Shown here: one piece after another, positions 45,646 to 55,006 of the stretch | How positions within the stretch are numbered: position 1 is the stretch's first letter | Layout of the letters: each line of letters starts with the position of its first letter | NCBI GenBank assembly: GCA_013287275.1 | Contig: JABDED010000010.1 | Coordinates: 1 to 59,063, forward strand | From: Betaproteobacteria bacterium | GTDB lineage: Bacteria > Pseudomonadota > Gammaproteobacteria > Burkholderiales > Burkholderiaceae_D | DNA length: 59,063 bases | Direction: 5' to 3' | The notes under the pieces: generated by a model | The model's input: the letters and a program-made list of their open reading frames with translations, nothing else | Database searches by the model: none | Told to the model about the DNA's origin: nothing | Translations under genes and position numbers: made by a program

Positions 45646-46950
45646 TCAGGCTTTTGAAACCTGAGGCGCGACATCGCTGTCCGGGGATTGCGGCTCAGAC
45701 TTGAAAGGAAGGAAACGCAATACCAGCAATACCGGCAAGGCCGACAACAACACCCAGATGAAAAAATTCTGGTAGCCGAGTGCCACCTGGATATCGCCGC
45801 TGACCATCTTGAACAATACAAAACCGAGCTGCATCACACCGGTGCCTAGGGCATAGTGCGCAGTCTGGTATTTGCCGACTGCCACTACTTGCATGATGAA
45901 CAGGATCACACCGACAAAACCGAAGCCGTAGCCGAACATTTCAGTGCTGAGCGCGGCAGTAATAAGGCCGAGATTGGTAGGCAAGGTAGAGCTGAGTGCG
46001 ATGAACACGATATTCGGCAAGTTCATTGCAATGATCAGGTAGGGCAAAGCTTTCTTCAAACCCAGCCAGGAGGTGAAATAGCCACCCAGCACGCTACCTG
46101 TCAGGAAGGCGACTGTCCCGGCAGTTCCATAGACGACACTGACTTCGTCTGTAGTCAGTCCCAGTCCGCCTACACTACGGGGGTCGCGCAAGAAAAGCGG
46201 CCCTATGGTTTGTATCTGCCCTTCGGCAGCGCGGAACAGGATGATGAACAGGATGCACAACCAGATGCCCGGTTTTTTAAAGAAATCGAGTATCACTTCC
46301 CATAGCGTATTGAAAATACTGCCCAGGCTCTCGCCGGTGACTACATTTTTTGTGCCCGGCAATGCACGCGTGTGATACAGGCCCAAAATAATCATCAGTG
46401 CGCCCAATACGCCAAAAACCGCCATCCACGCATTTTTAACGCCTATGCTTTTTTCCAGATGCCCGGCAAGGTATAGCAAACCGCCAAAGGAGAGAAATTT
46501 GGCCGCATTGAAGAACGCGCCTTGCCAGCCTGCATATTCGGCCTGCTGCTTATTGCTGAGACTGGCGATATACAAGCCATCCGCTGCGATATCGTGCGTT
46601 GCCGATGCAATGGACACCACTGCCAGCAAAGCGATGCTCATTGCAAAATAGGAGGGTAATTGCAAAGTCAAAGCCACCACCCCAAGACAAGTGCCGCCTA
46701 GCAGCTGGAAGATCACCACCAGAAATTTCTTGCTACGGGCTCGCTCCAGGAATGGGCTCCACAGGCATTTGAACACCCAGGCAAACCCCAGCAATCCGGT
46801 CCAGCGCGCAATCTGGTCGTTGGGCACGCCGAGGCTCTTGTACATCAGGCTGGCGATCAAGGCCACCGCATAGAAGGGCAGTCCCTGTGCCAGATACAAG
46901 GTCGGAACCCAGCTCATAGGATGGCGGCGGGCAGTTTCTGGAGTTGTCAT
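45646..46950 (-). CDS. AmpG-like MFS transporter of the amino sugar cluster
   Basis: This inner-membrane carrier of 434 residues has about 12 membrane segments. It resembles AmpG muropeptide permease (WVPTLYLAQGLPFYAVALIASLMYKSLG, GLLGFAWVFKCLWSPFLE). AmpG takes up GlcNAc-anhydroMurNAc peptides; here the neighbours suggest a GlcNAc or disaccharide substrate, which is an inference. The ATG at 46950 lies after an AGAGGGA site; a much longer frame runs back into the ATPase gene without homology. It follows the ABC ATPase gene by 43 bp. Confidence 0.8.
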   Translation of the reverse strand: MTTPETARRHPMSWVPTLYLAQGLPFYAVALIASLMYKSLGVPNDQIARWTGLLGFAWVFKCLWSPFLERARSKKFLVVIFQLLGGTCLGVVALTLQLPSYFAMSIALLAVVSIASATHDIAADGLYIASLSNKQQAEYAGWQGAFFNAAKFLSFGGLLYLAGHLEKSIGVKNAWMAVFGVLGALMIILGLYHTRALPGTKNVVTGESLGSIFNTLWEVILDFFKKPGIWLCILFIILFRAAEGQIQTIGPLFLRDPRSVGGLGLTTDEVSVVYGTAGTVAFLTGSVLGGYFTSWLGLKKALPYLIIAMNLPNIVFIALSSTLPTNLGLITAALSTEMFGYGFGFVGVILFIMQVVAVGKYQTAHYALGTGVMQLGFVLFKMVSGDIQVALGYQNFFIWVLLSALPVLLVLRFLPFKSEPQSPDSDVAPQVSKA

Positions 46951-46993
46951 GGAGCTTGTCCCTCTGATGGTTTTATAGTATTCGTAATGCCTG

Positions 46994-48112
46994 TCAAGGC
47001 TGGATTGCAGCAAGTATTTTCCGGCAGGCCTTACCATCCGCATCAAACACATGGCAGCGTTGCGGCGGCAGGCAAATCCTGACGGTATCACCGGCTTTGA
47101 GCGCTGCCGCCTCGGCACCGAGCTTGATGGCCAGCAGGCTCGGTTCGCCACGCAACCGCGCATATGCAATCACTGAGTCACCCAGATGCTCGGCCAGTTC
47201 AACGCTTGCGGCTACGCCGACGGCGCCTGCCGCAGGCGCGACACTGATATGTTCCGCGCGTATCCCCAGCGTTACCTGATCACCGACGGCCAATCCCTGG
47301 CCGTCAACCGGAAGATCAAGCAAGCTGGCATCGGCCAGGCGCACAGCAATGCCGTCGTCCGTTACACCAAGCACTTGCGCCTTCAGAAAATTCATTTTGG
47401 GCGCCCCCAAAAATCCGGCCACGAACAGGTTGCCCGGTTTGTCGTACAAGTCCAGCGGCGTGCCGACCTGCTCTATGCGGCCGGCATTGAAGACGACGAT
47501 GCGCTGACCCAGGGTCATTGCCTCCACCTGGTCATGCGTGACATAAATCATCGTGGTCTTCAACTCCTGATGCAGGCGACTGAGCTCGATGCGCATTTGC
47601 ACGCGCAGGCTGGCATCCAGGTTGGACAAGGGCTCATCGAACAGGAACACTTCCGGCTTGCGCACGATGGCGCGGCCTATGGCGACACGCTGGCGCTGGC
47701 CGCCGGATAAATCCTTGGGCTTGCGCTGCAACAGATGGCCGATCTGCAGGATAGCTGCCGCCTGCTGCACTGCTTCCTCCACTTGCTGCCGCTTCATGCC
47801 GGCCAGTTTCAGGCTGAACGCCATGTTTTCATATACCGACATATGCGGATATAGCGCATACGACTGGAACACCATCGCCAGGCCGCGCTTGGCGGGAGCG
47901 ACGTCATTTGCCAGCGTGCCGCCTATATGCAGCTCGCCGCCGCTAATTTCTTCCAGCCCGGCGATCATACGCAGCAAGGTGGATTTTCCGCAGCCGGAAG
48001 GTCCGACGAAAACCACGAACTCGCCGTCCGCAATGTCGAGATCGATACCATGTATGATCCTGGCGCCTGCGCCGTAGTCCTTGACGATCTTGCTGAGCTT
48101 TACCTGTGACAT
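46994..48112 (-). CDS. Sugar ABC transporter ATP-binding protein (UgpC/MalK type)
   Basis: This 372-residue ATPase energises the sugar importer whose permeases are encoded upstream. Walker A GPSGCGKST is near 37-45, the Q-loop near 84 (VFQSYALYPHM), signature LSGGQRQRVAIGRA near 135, and Walker B VFLFDEPLSNLDASLR near 155. A C-terminal TOBE/OB-like regulatory region (about 240-372) ends in a hydrophilic tail. It is of the MsmX/UgpC kind that can serve more than one importer. It lies just after the GH3 gene in the same orientation. Confidence 0.93.
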   Translation of the reverse strand: MSQVKLSKIVKDYGAGARIIHGIDLDIADGEFVVFVGPSGCGKSTLLRMIAGLEEISGGELHIGGTLANDVAPAKRGLAMVFQSYALYPHMSVYENMAFSLKLAGMKRQQVEEAVQQAAAILQIGHLLQRKPKDLSGGQRQRVAIGRAIVRKPEVFLFDEPLSNLDASLRVQMRIELSRLHQELKTTMIYVTHDQVEAMTLGQRIVVFNAGRIEQVGTPLDLYDKPGNLFVAGFLGAPKMNFLKAQVLGVTDDGIAVRLADASLLDLPVDGQGLAVGDQVTLGIRAEHISVAPAAGAVGVAASVELAEHLGDSVIAYARLRGEPSLLAIKLGAEAAALKAGDTVRICLPPQRCHVFDADGKACRKILAAIQP

Positions 48113-48149
48113 GGCAATCCGAAATTTTCCATTCTGTGCAATATAGTGA

Positions 48150-49670
48150 TCAAGCTGCCGTCATGTCTTGAAAGCTCTGCACCGGCAAGCGGCCCTCGGC
48201 TTTCAGGCCGCCAAACCAGGCCGCCGCGGCTTCCAGCGCCGGCCCCGAAAAACCATAGGTAATCAGCGCCGGCGCCTGTATATCCAGCGACTGGAAAGGA
48301 TTCCACAACACCAGGTGCAGATCTGGTTTCCACGTCTTGCGCACCTGCTCGCTATAGCGCAGCCGTATCGTTGAGGCCAGGATCACGAAGCGACCGTCGT
48401 CCGGCAAGGCGCTCCAGTCGAAGTCATCCATTTTTTCAAAGGTGACTGTAACGACGTCGTACACACGGCCCAGCATCGCGGCCACTTTGGAAGCCGGGAT
48501 GCCCGCCTCGGAAACACCGTCGCTCACCACATTGGCGCTGGTCACCAGCCGTATCTTGCTACCGGCCGCCGGCGCGGCAGCCCCTTTGTAGGTAGTCAGG
48601 CCGCGGCTCCAGGCCCTGACCATCAATGCCTGGTCTGCAGCCTCGGTCTGGTAGGGAACCTGGGCGCATGGGTATTGCCGTACCAGCCCGGCGACCCGAT
48701 CCAGCCTTTGCTGCAGACCGGCCTGGTCGATTTCGCCTGCCTCTATCGCTGCAGTCAGGGAATTCAAGGTCTCTATCTGGGTATCCCTGGTTCCCAGTGC
48801 CATCACCAAGTCGGCGCCTGCCGCCAACGCCATCACCGCGGCATTGCCTACGCCATAGTGGCCGGCGATCGCATGCATGTCCATGCCGTCGGTGATCACT
48901 ACGCCCTGGTAGTTCCATTCTTCACGCAAGATGCCGGTCAGGATTTTTTTTGACATCGTCGCCGGGTAATCCGGGTCCAGCGCCGGGTAGATGATATGCG
49001 CGCTCATCACTGCCGGCGCATTACCGGCAGCCTGGCGGAACGGCGACAACTCCAGCGCATCCAGCTCGGCGCGGGATTTGGCGACGGTTGGCAAGTCACG
49101 ATGGGAATCGACATTGGTATCGCCATGGCCGGGGAAATGCTTGACGCAGCAGGCCACGCCTTCCGACAGGCTACCTTCCATCCAGGCCATCGCCAGCGCG
49201 GTGGCCTTATCCGGATCGGCGCCGAAAGAGCGTTCGGAAATGACAGGGTTGTCGACGTTGTTGTTCAAATCCAGCACCGGCGCAAAATTCCAGTTGAAGC
49301 CCAGGGATTTGACTGCGCGCGCTACCGCCGCACCCACTTCGCGGCACAGTGCAGGATCGCCGCTGGCACCGAGCGACATGGCGGCTGGCGGCTGCGGCAC
49401 CCAGGTCGCGCGCACCACGGCGCCGCCTTCCTGGTCTATGCCTATCAGCGAATCCGGCCCCATCACGGCGCGCAGGTCGGCAGTGAATTTCGTTAACTGC
49501 TGCGCATCGACCATGTTCTGGCGGAACAGGCATACCGCGCGGATATGGTTATCGCGCAGGAAGGCTGCGGTGTCCGCATCCAGCGATGTGCCCGGCATGC
49601 GTATCATGATGGACTGCCCCGCTACCTTGCGGGCGTCCAGTTTTTTGTCCGTACTCAAATGCTGATTCAT
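48150..49670 (-). CDS. Glycoside hydrolase family 3 beta-N-acetylhexosaminidase, NagZ-like
   Basis: This 506-residue enzyme hydrolyses terminal beta-linked GlcNAc. The GH3 domain (about 1-340) has the NagZ motif KHFPGHGDTNVDSHRDLP (general acid/base His-Asp dyad) and the nucleophile in VVITDGMDMHAI. A C-terminal domain of about 150 residues follows, longer than E. coli NagZ (341 residues), as in two-domain forms. No signal peptide: it probably acts in the cytoplasm on chitobiose or muropeptides brought in by the adjacent importer. The ATG at 49670 overlaps the permease stop (ATGA). Confidence 0.92.
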   Translation of the reverse strand: MNQHLSTDKKLDARKVAGQSIMIRMPGTSLDADTAAFLRDNHIRAVCLFRQNMVDAQQLTKFTADLRAVMGPDSLIGIDQEGGAVVRATWVPQPPAAMSLGASGDPALCREVGAAVARAVKSLGFNWNFAPVLDLNNNVDNPVISERSFGADPDKATALAMAWMEGSLSEGVACCVKHFPGHGDTNVDSHRDLPTVAKSRAELDALELSPFRQAAGNAPAVMSAHIIYPALDPDYPATMSKKILTGILREEWNYQGVVITDGMDMHAIAGHYGVGNAAVMALAAGADLVMALGTRDTQIETLNSLTAAIEAGEIDQAGLQQRLDRVAGLVRQYPCAQVPYQTEAADQALMVRAWSRGLTTYKGAAAPAAGSKIRLVTSANVVSDGVSEAGIPASKVAAMLGRVYDVVTVTFEKMDDFDWSALPDDGRFVILASTIRLRYSEQVRKTWKPDLHLVLWNPFQSLDIQAPALITYGFSGPALEAAAAWFGGLKAEGRLPVQSFQDMTAA

Positions 49671-50497
49671 TTTACTGCTCCATCCATGCCGCGCATAAAA
49701 AAGCGCTGGGTAAATAAAAAGGCGGCGAGTATCGGCGCCACCGTCAATATGGTTCCGGCTGCGATCACCCGAGTGCTGCTGCCGTAGGTTCCGCGCAGGT
49801 AGAGCACGCCTGCCGACAACGGAAAGTCTTCCGGCTTGCTGATGACGATGGAAGGCCAGATATATTCGTTCCATGCTTCCACCGCCGACAAGATGCCGAC
49901 TGTCGCCAGCCAGGGTGTAATCAGCGGCAAGACTATCTTCCAGAAGATGATCCACTCGGCCGCGCCGTCGACCCTGGCGGCATCGATCAAGTCTTGCGGC
50001 ACTTCATCAAAGGCCTGCTTCAGCAGCAATATCGAGACGGCGGTGACCAGGTTGGGCAAGATCACGCCGGTGTAGGTATTGACCAGGCCTATCTTGGTCA
50101 TCGTGATGAAGTTGACCAGGAAATTGACTTCCGACGGCAAGATCATCGTCGCCAGGATCAGGCCGAACACCAGCTTGCTGCCGGTAAAGCGCGTGCGCGA
50201 CAAGGGATAGGCGGCAAGCGAGCACAGTAATAGTTTCCAGAGGACGGTGGAGAACGTGATCCACAGCGAATTCTTGTAGAACGCGAGTATGGGGATGACG
50301 CGAAACACTTCGATGAAATTATCCAGCGATACCGCCTGCGGCCAGAACGTAGGCGGGAATTCGAAGATATTTCCTTCGCTGGAAATCGCCACCACCAGGG
50401 TCCACCAGAACGGGAACACGCATACCAGCGCCAATGCCAGTAACACGCTGTACTGCAGCAAGATGCGGGGCAGCCGGCGCCAGGAAATCGTATTCAT
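49667..50497 (-). CDS. Sugar ABC transporter permease (MalG-like)
   Basis: This inner-membrane permease of 276 residues has six membrane segments and the EAA loop around VPQDLIDAARVDGAAEWIIFWKIVLPLITPWL. It pairs with the permease encoded upstream to import an oligosaccharide or amino sugar, probably GlcNAc or chitobiose given the neighbouring GH3 and nag genes. It overlaps the stop of the upstream permease (ATGA) and the start of the GH3 gene. Confidence 0.93.
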   Translation of the reverse strand: MNTISWRRLPRILLQYSVLLALALVCVFPFWWTLVVAISSEGNIFEFPPTFWPQAVSLDNFIEVFRVIPILAFYKNSLWITFSTVLWKLLLCSLAAYPLSRTRFTGSKLVFGLILATMILPSEVNFLVNFITMTKIGLVNTYTGVILPNLVTAVSILLLKQAFDEVPQDLIDAARVDGAAEWIIFWKIVLPLITPWLATVGILSAVEAWNEYIWPSIVISKPEDFPLSAGVLYLRGTYGSSTRVIAAGTILTVAPILAAFLFTQRFFMRGMDGAVK

Positions 50498-51387
50498 CGG
50501 TGTTTAGGCTTGATGTAGCGCAGGCATAGCACTGCGATGCCTATGCAAAATACCGAGACAACAAAACTGGCCGCCAGGCCGCGCGGCAGCTTCAGGTGCT
50601 TCAGGCCCTGGTCATATGCATAGTACAGTGCGGTAAAGGTGGAGTTCATCGGCCCGCCCTGGGTCAGCACGTCCACTTCCTGGTAAGCCTTCAAGGCCGC
50701 CAGCACCGACATAATCGTGCATACCATGATGGTTGGATACAGCATGGGCACGGTAATCTTCCAGAAACGCTGCCACAGGTTCGCGCCGTCCAGTATCGCC
50801 GCCTCCTGCATCTCGGCGGGGATAGACTGCAAAGCCGCCAGGTACATCACCATATACCAGCCCAGGCCGCGCCACAGCGAGACAAACATGATCGCAAAAA
50901 GCGCGATCGCATCGTCCGACAGCCAGCCCACGGGATCACTGATCGCATGCAGCTTCAGCAATACGTAGTTCAGCGAGCCCTGTTCATGGAACATGAAACC
51001 CCACATGATGCCGACCACTGCGACGGTAGTAACTACCGGTACGTAGTAAGCCGCACGGAAAAAGCGTATCCCCGGCAGTTGGTTGTTGACCAGCACCGCC
51101 AGCGTGATCGCCCCTAGCTGGATGAAGGGCACGATCAGCAAGAACAGCAGCGAGTTTTTCAAGCCCGTCATGAACATGTCGTTCCCGAAGATATAGCGGA
51201 AATTATCCAGCCCCACCCAGTGCACAGGCCGCACCAGGCTGAAATCGGTAAAGCTCAGGTAAGAGCCGAAGACCACCGGCCAGAAGGAAAATGTGGCCAG
51301 CAAGACCAGCGCCGGCGCCAGGAACAGATAGGCCAGCAAACCATGTTTGCGAACCATGCTGGTAAGCATATCAGGCACAGCGCTCAT
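50494..51387 (-). CDS. Sugar ABC transporter permease (MalF-like)
   Basis: This inner-membrane permease of 297 residues is one of two permeases for the sugar importer. It has six membrane segments; the segment IPAEMQEAAILDGANLWQRFWKITVPML is the ATPase-contacting EAA motif. Its start overlaps the end of the binding-protein gene. The four-gene importer plus the GH3 enzyme and ATPase forms one operon with overlapping frames. Confidence 0.93.
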   Translation of the reverse strand: MSAVPDMLTSMVRKHGLLAYLFLAPALVLLATFSFWPVVFGSYLSFTDFSLVRPVHWVGLDNFRYIFGNDMFMTGLKNSLLFLLIVPFIQLGAITLAVLVNNQLPGIRFFRAAYYVPVVTTVAVVGIMWGFMFHEQGSLNYVLLKLHAISDPVGWLSDDAIALFAIMFVSLWRGLGWYMVMYLAALQSIPAEMQEAAILDGANLWQRFWKITVPMLYPTIMVCTIMSVLAALKAYQEVDVLTQGGPMNSTFTALYYAYDQGLKHLKLPRGLAASFVVSVFCIGIAVLCLRYIKPKHR

Positions 51388-52670
51388 GACTGCTTCTCCA
51401 GTTTTTTATTCCAGATGAGGACAGCTTCATCCAGCGCCTGCTTGATGTCTTTTTTGCCTGTCATGCCGGCCTCTACCGCCTTGACCAGGAAGCGCCGCAA
51501 TTCGTCGTAATCGTCGATCCCAGCCACATACAGGCTGCGCGAATTTTCCATGGACCCGGCAGCGACTGCCTGCGCTTTTTCTGTTGCACCGGCATTGGCG
51601 GATAGTTGTTGAAAATGCGGATCGGCCAGCGCCTTCACCGTGGTCGGCATCACATTGGCGATCTTCGCAAATTCCAACTGGTTCTCGTCATTGGTCAGGA
51701 ATTGCGCAAACTTCGCAATCGCCGGCAGCGACTGCAGCTTCACCCCTTTGGGCACTGCAAAATTAAACATCCAGCCGCCATCGCCTATGCCGGTCGGTCC
51801 CACCGGAGCGGGAAAGACATCGGTTATTGCATAGATTTCCTTGGAATCTGCCTGTATGCGTTTCAACGCGGTCGGCGCGCTGACCATCATGCCGAGACGT
51901 CCGCCCAGATAGGCATCGACAACCGCCGGGAAATTGTCTTCGGCAAACAGCTTGTCCTTCAGGAAACCATTGGCCTTGTAGGTGTCTGCCAGCTTTTGTA
52001 TCAGGGCCACGTGCGCCGGTGAATTAAACACGGCCTTGCCGTCCTTGATCAGCGGCAAGCCTTGCTGCAGCAGGAAGCCGTCGATTTTACCCAGGGCCGG
52101 TGCATAGCCGGCCTTGCCGGTCCTGGCGGCGATCTGCCTGGCGTATGCCAGTATTTCATCCATATTGCGCGGCGGCCGCTGCAGGCCGGCGGCCGCCAGT
52201 ATCTTGTTGTTATAGGCGATGACGTTGACGTTGCTGTAATGCGGGAAGCCGTACAGATGCCCCCGGAAAGTCATGTCTTCCAGCGCGCCCCTAGTGTAGG
52301 CCGCGCGGTTGCCTATCATCGCATCCACCGGCTCTATCAGGCCGTCGCGCGCAAACTCTTCCGCCCAGGGCACGCTCAGATTAACCAGCGACGGCGGCGT
52401 GCCGGCGGCGATCGCGGTGATCAGCTTCAACTGCAGGATATCCCACGGAAAATCCACCCATTCGAGTTGCACGCCGGGGTTTTGCGCTTCGTATTTTTTG
52501 ACCAGGCTTTGAAAATACGGGATGAACTTGGGTTTCAGGCTCATCGTCCAGAATTCGATTTTCTGCACCGGCCTGGCCGCACCGGCGCTGACCGGCATCA
52601 GCCCGAGTGCAGCAAAAGCTGCGCCCAGGCATGCTGCAGAGATCAGTTTTTTCAGTATCGAGTGCCGCAT
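51384..52670 (-). CDS. Sugar ABC transporter substrate-binding protein
   Basis: This periplasmic binding protein of 428 residues belongs to the SBP_bac_1 (maltose-like) type. A signal peptide at about 1-30 (MRHSILKKLISAACLG, ending SAGA) precedes IEFWTMSLKPKFIPYFQSLVKKYEAQNPGVQLEWVDFPWD, with further motifs GIGDGGWMFNFAVPKGV. It should bind GlcNAc or short chito-oligosaccharides. The ATG at 52670 lacks a good ribosome-binding site; a seven-codon ORF with a very strong site (GGGGGGAGT) ends 16 bp upstream, so translation may be coupled to it. Confidence 0.9.
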   Translation of the reverse strand: MRHSILKKLISAACLGAAFAALGLMPVSAGAARPVQKIEFWTMSLKPKFIPYFQSLVKKYEAQNPGVQLEWVDFPWDILQLKLITAIAAGTPPSLVNLSVPWAEEFARDGLIEPVDAMIGNRAAYTRGALEDMTFRGHLYGFPHYSNVNVIAYNNKILAAAGLQRPPRNMDEILAYARQIAARTGKAGYAPALGKIDGFLLQQGLPLIKDGKAVFNSPAHVALIQKLADTYKANGFLKDKLFAEDNFPAVVDAYLGGRLGMMVSAPTALKRIQADSKEIYAITDVFPAPVGPTGIGDGGWMFNFAVPKGVKLQSLPAIAKFAQFLTNDENQLEFAKIANVMPTTVKALADPHFQQLSANAGATEKAQAVAAGSMENSRSLYVAGIDDYDELRRFLVKAVEAGMTGKKDIKQALDEAVLIWNKKLEKQS

Positions 52671-52686
52671 TGCCGTGTCGGTAAAA

Positions 52687-52710
52687 TCAAACAGCCGGTT
52701 TAAAAAACAT
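52687..52710 (-). CDS. Seven-codon upstream ORF before the sugar-binding protein
   Basis: ATG at 52710 follows GGGGGGAGT and encodes MFFKPAV before TGA. It ends 16 bp ahead of the binding-protein ATG, which has no clear site of its own. It may set translation of the importer operon by reinitiation. Confidence 0.4.
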   Translation of the reverse strand: MFFKPAV

Positions 52711-52781
52711 ACTCCCCCCGCACTTTCATTAAATATCAAATTACAGCCTCAATTATTGATAGTTAAAAATATACTGGCGGG

Positions 52782-52802
52782 AGTACCTGTTTCGTACTTA
52801 TT
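52782..52802. promoter_or_regulatory. Inverted repeat and shared 12-mer upstream of the sugar importer operon
   Basis: AGTAC-N7-GTACT at 52782-52798 overlaps TTTCGTACTTAT (52790-52801), which also occurs at 56804-56815 upstream of the nag kinase operon. This is a candidate site for the GntR regulator. Confidence 0.4.
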
Positions 52803-52824
52803 AAAAAATGCGCCTGGCGCATTT
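52803..52824 (-). terminator. Terminator between the deaminase gene and the sugar importer operon
   Basis: AAATGCGC / GCGCATTT with a 3-nt loop has a minus-strand T tract, 61 bp after the deaminase stop. It separates the two amino sugar transcription units. Confidence 0.75.
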
Positions 52825-52884
52825 GCTGTTCCGCGGCCTTTGCTACAGGCGGCGATCACTCCGCGATGCGCAAGCACCGCGACC

Positions 52885-53907
52885 TCAACTGGTCTTGGTG
52901 ACTTTGCTCAGATGGCGCGGCTTGTCCGGATCCAGTCCACGCGCTATCGCCAGATTCGCCGCCATCACATAGAACGCCTGGATCGCAACGATGGGATCGA
53001 GATCCGGTGTCGCAGCGGTCGGCAAGGTCAGGTTGCGCTCCTTGACGTCTATGGGTGCGGCCAGCAATACGTTAGCGCCGCGTCCGCGCATTTCTTCCGC
53101 CAGTTTGATCAGGCCGGCCTGCGCCGGACCGCGTGTCGCGAAGATCAGCAATGGATAACCGTCATCGATCAGCGCCATCGGACCGTGCTTGATTTCCGCG
53201 CCGCTAAAAGCTTCCGCCTGGATGACTGAGGTTTCCTTGAACTTCAGTGCCGCCTCCAGCGCCACCGGAAAACTGATGCCGCGTCCTACCACCATGATCC
53301 TGGAGGCCGGCGTCAAAACATCCAGTGCATTCGACCAGTCGCTGCGAGTTGCTGTTTCCAGCGCTTCCGGCAACATTTCTATCGCACCAAGAAAGTCGGC
53401 ATCATTCTGCCAGTTGCCGGCCAGCCTGGCGCCGGCCACCAGCGACGTGATGAAACTCTTGGTCGCGGCAACACTCAGTTCCGGGCCGGCGTGCAGAGGC
53501 AAGGTCCATTCCGCGCTTTGCGCCAGCGGCGAATTGGCATCATTTACCAGCGCCACGGTGGCGGCACCGCCCTGGCGGAAATATCGTATGGGTTCGATCA
53601 CATCCGGGCTTTGGCCGGACTGGGAAATTGCAATCGCCAGCGCATTCCGCGCCTGCAATGGGGATTTGTTGAGCGTCACCAGCGACATCGGCAGTGAGGC
53701 GACGATGCGGCCCAGCCTGGCCATGATCAGGTAGGCGGCATAATTGGCCGCATGGTCGGAACTGCCGCGCGCCACCGTCAATACCGATGCAGGCGGATTG
53801 TCCCTCAAGGTACGACCTAGCTCTGCATAGCGCTCGCGTTCCTGGGTTAATTGCAGTGCTACAAACTCGGCGGAAGAGCAAGCTTCTTTAAGCATTTGCG
53901 AGGTCAA
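52885..53907 (-). CDS. SIS-domain glucosamine-6-phosphate deaminase (NagB-II type)
   Basis: This 340-residue enzyme has two SIS domains (about 30-165 and 200-335), with RGSSDHAANYAAYL and ISQSGQSPDVIE in the first and VGRGISFPVALEAALKFKE in the second. NagB-II proteins convert GlcN-6-P to fructose-6-P and ammonia, replacing the unrelated NagB. The best start is TTG at 53907, 6 nt after an AAGGAG site inside the end of nagA; an ATG at 53895 lacks a site. It overlaps nagA by 20 bp. Confidence 0.87.
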   Translation of the reverse strand: MTSQMLKEACSSAEFVALQLTQERERYAELGRTLRDNPPASVLTVARGSSDHAANYAAYLIMARLGRIVASLPMSLVTLNKSPLQARNALAIAISQSGQSPDVIEPIRYFRQGGAATVALVNDANSPLAQSAEWTLPLHAGPELSVAATKSFITSLVAGARLAGNWQNDADFLGAIEMLPEALETATRSDWSNALDVLTPASRIMVVGRGISFPVALEAALKFKETSVIQAEAFSGAEIKHGPMALIDDGYPLLIFATRGPAQAGLIKLAEEMRGRGANVLLAAPIDVKERNLTLPTAATPDLDPIVAIQAFYVMAANLAIARGLDPDKPRHLSKVTKTS

Positions 53908-55006
53908 TCTTTTCTCCTTCTACATAGACAGCTGTCAGGTTAAGTTTACGGTCCAGCACGACGACATCGGCGTAGCTGTTGATTTGCAGGCGGCCGCGTT
54001 CATGCAGGCCGAGATAATCGGCGGCATAGGTGGACACGCGCTTGGAGGCATCGGCCAGGTCCAGTCCTATACTGACCAGGTTGCGCAGCGCCTGGTCCAT
54101 GGTCAGCGTGCTGCCCGCCAGCGTACCGTCTTCCAGGCGCACCCCGCCCAGGCATTTGTGCACGACCTGGCGCCCCAGCATGTACTGGCCGTCCGGCATG
54201 CCGGACGCGGCAGTGGAATCGGTCACGCAATACAGCTGCGGGATGGCGCGCATCGCCGCCCTGATGGCACCTGGATGCACATGCAGCAAGTCGGGAATGA
54301 TCTCGGAAAATTTTGCGTGCGCCAGCGCCGCGCCTACCATCCCAGGCGCCCTGTGGTCCAGCCGCGACATCGCGTTATATAAATGGGTAAAGCCGGTGGC
54401 GCCATTTGCCAGCGCGGCAACGCCCTCTTCATAGGTGCCCAGCGTATGCCCGATCTGGACTTGCATGCCCATCGCGGTCAATTGCTTCACCAGTTCCAGG
54501 TGGCCTTCCATTTCAGGCGCCACGGTAATCAATTTGATCGGGGCGATCGCATGCAGATGCTTGACCTGTTCCAGCGTTGCCAGCGTGGCAAAGTCGGGCT
54601 GCGCGCCGAGCTTGCCGGGATTGATATACGGCCCTTCCAGATGCACGCCCAAAACACGGGCTGCGCCTGGGCTACGGTCCTTGCAGGATGTGCTGATGGC
54701 CTGCAGCGCGGTTTCCAGGTCGGAGATCGGGGCCGTCATCGTGGTAGCCAGCATGCTGGTCGTGCCATGCCTGGCGTGCATGCGCGCGATCACCTGTACA
54801 GCATCGCCCGCCTCCATCGTGTCCTTGCCGCCGGCGCCGTGTACATGCAGATCGACAAAACCGGGCAGGATATATTGTTGTTGATTCTTTCCCGGATCGG
54901 CAATCACGCCCTGGATGCTGGAGATACGCTCGGAAAAATTGACCGAGCCTTCTATCCATCCTCGCGGCGTCAATACATTGCCTTGCAGTTGCTGTGTATT
55001 ACTCAT
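53888..55006 (-). CDS. nagA: N-acetylglucosamine-6-phosphate deacetylase
   Basis: NagA removes the acetyl group from GlcNAc-6-P in the cytoplasm. It has 372 residues. The amidohydrolase metal motif is LPGFVDLHVHGAG near residue 50; the catalytic Asp is in CVTDSTAASGM near 262; GHTLGTYEEGVAALANGATGFTHLYNAMS carries metal and substrate His residues. It starts by overlapping the end of the GntR gene (ATGA) and continues into the deaminase gene, so kinase, regulator, deacetylase and deaminase genes form one unit. Confidence 0.95.
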   Translation of the reverse strand: MSNTQQLQGNVLTPRGWIEGSVNFSERISSIQGVIADPGKNQQQYILPGFVDLHVHGAGGKDTMEAGDAVQVIARMHARHGTTSMLATTMTAPISDLETALQAISTSCKDRSPGAARVLGVHLEGPYINPGKLGAQPDFATLATLEQVKHLHAIAPIKLITVAPEMEGHLELVKQLTAMGMQVQIGHTLGTYEEGVAALANGATGFTHLYNAMSRLDHRAPGMVGAALAHAKFSEIIPDLLHVHPGAIRAAMRAIPQLYCVTDSTAASGMPDGQYMLGRQVVHKCLGGVRLEDGTLAGSTLTMDQALRNLVSIGLDLADASKRVSTYAADYLGLHERGRLQINSYADVVVLDRKLNLTAVYVEGEKIDLANA

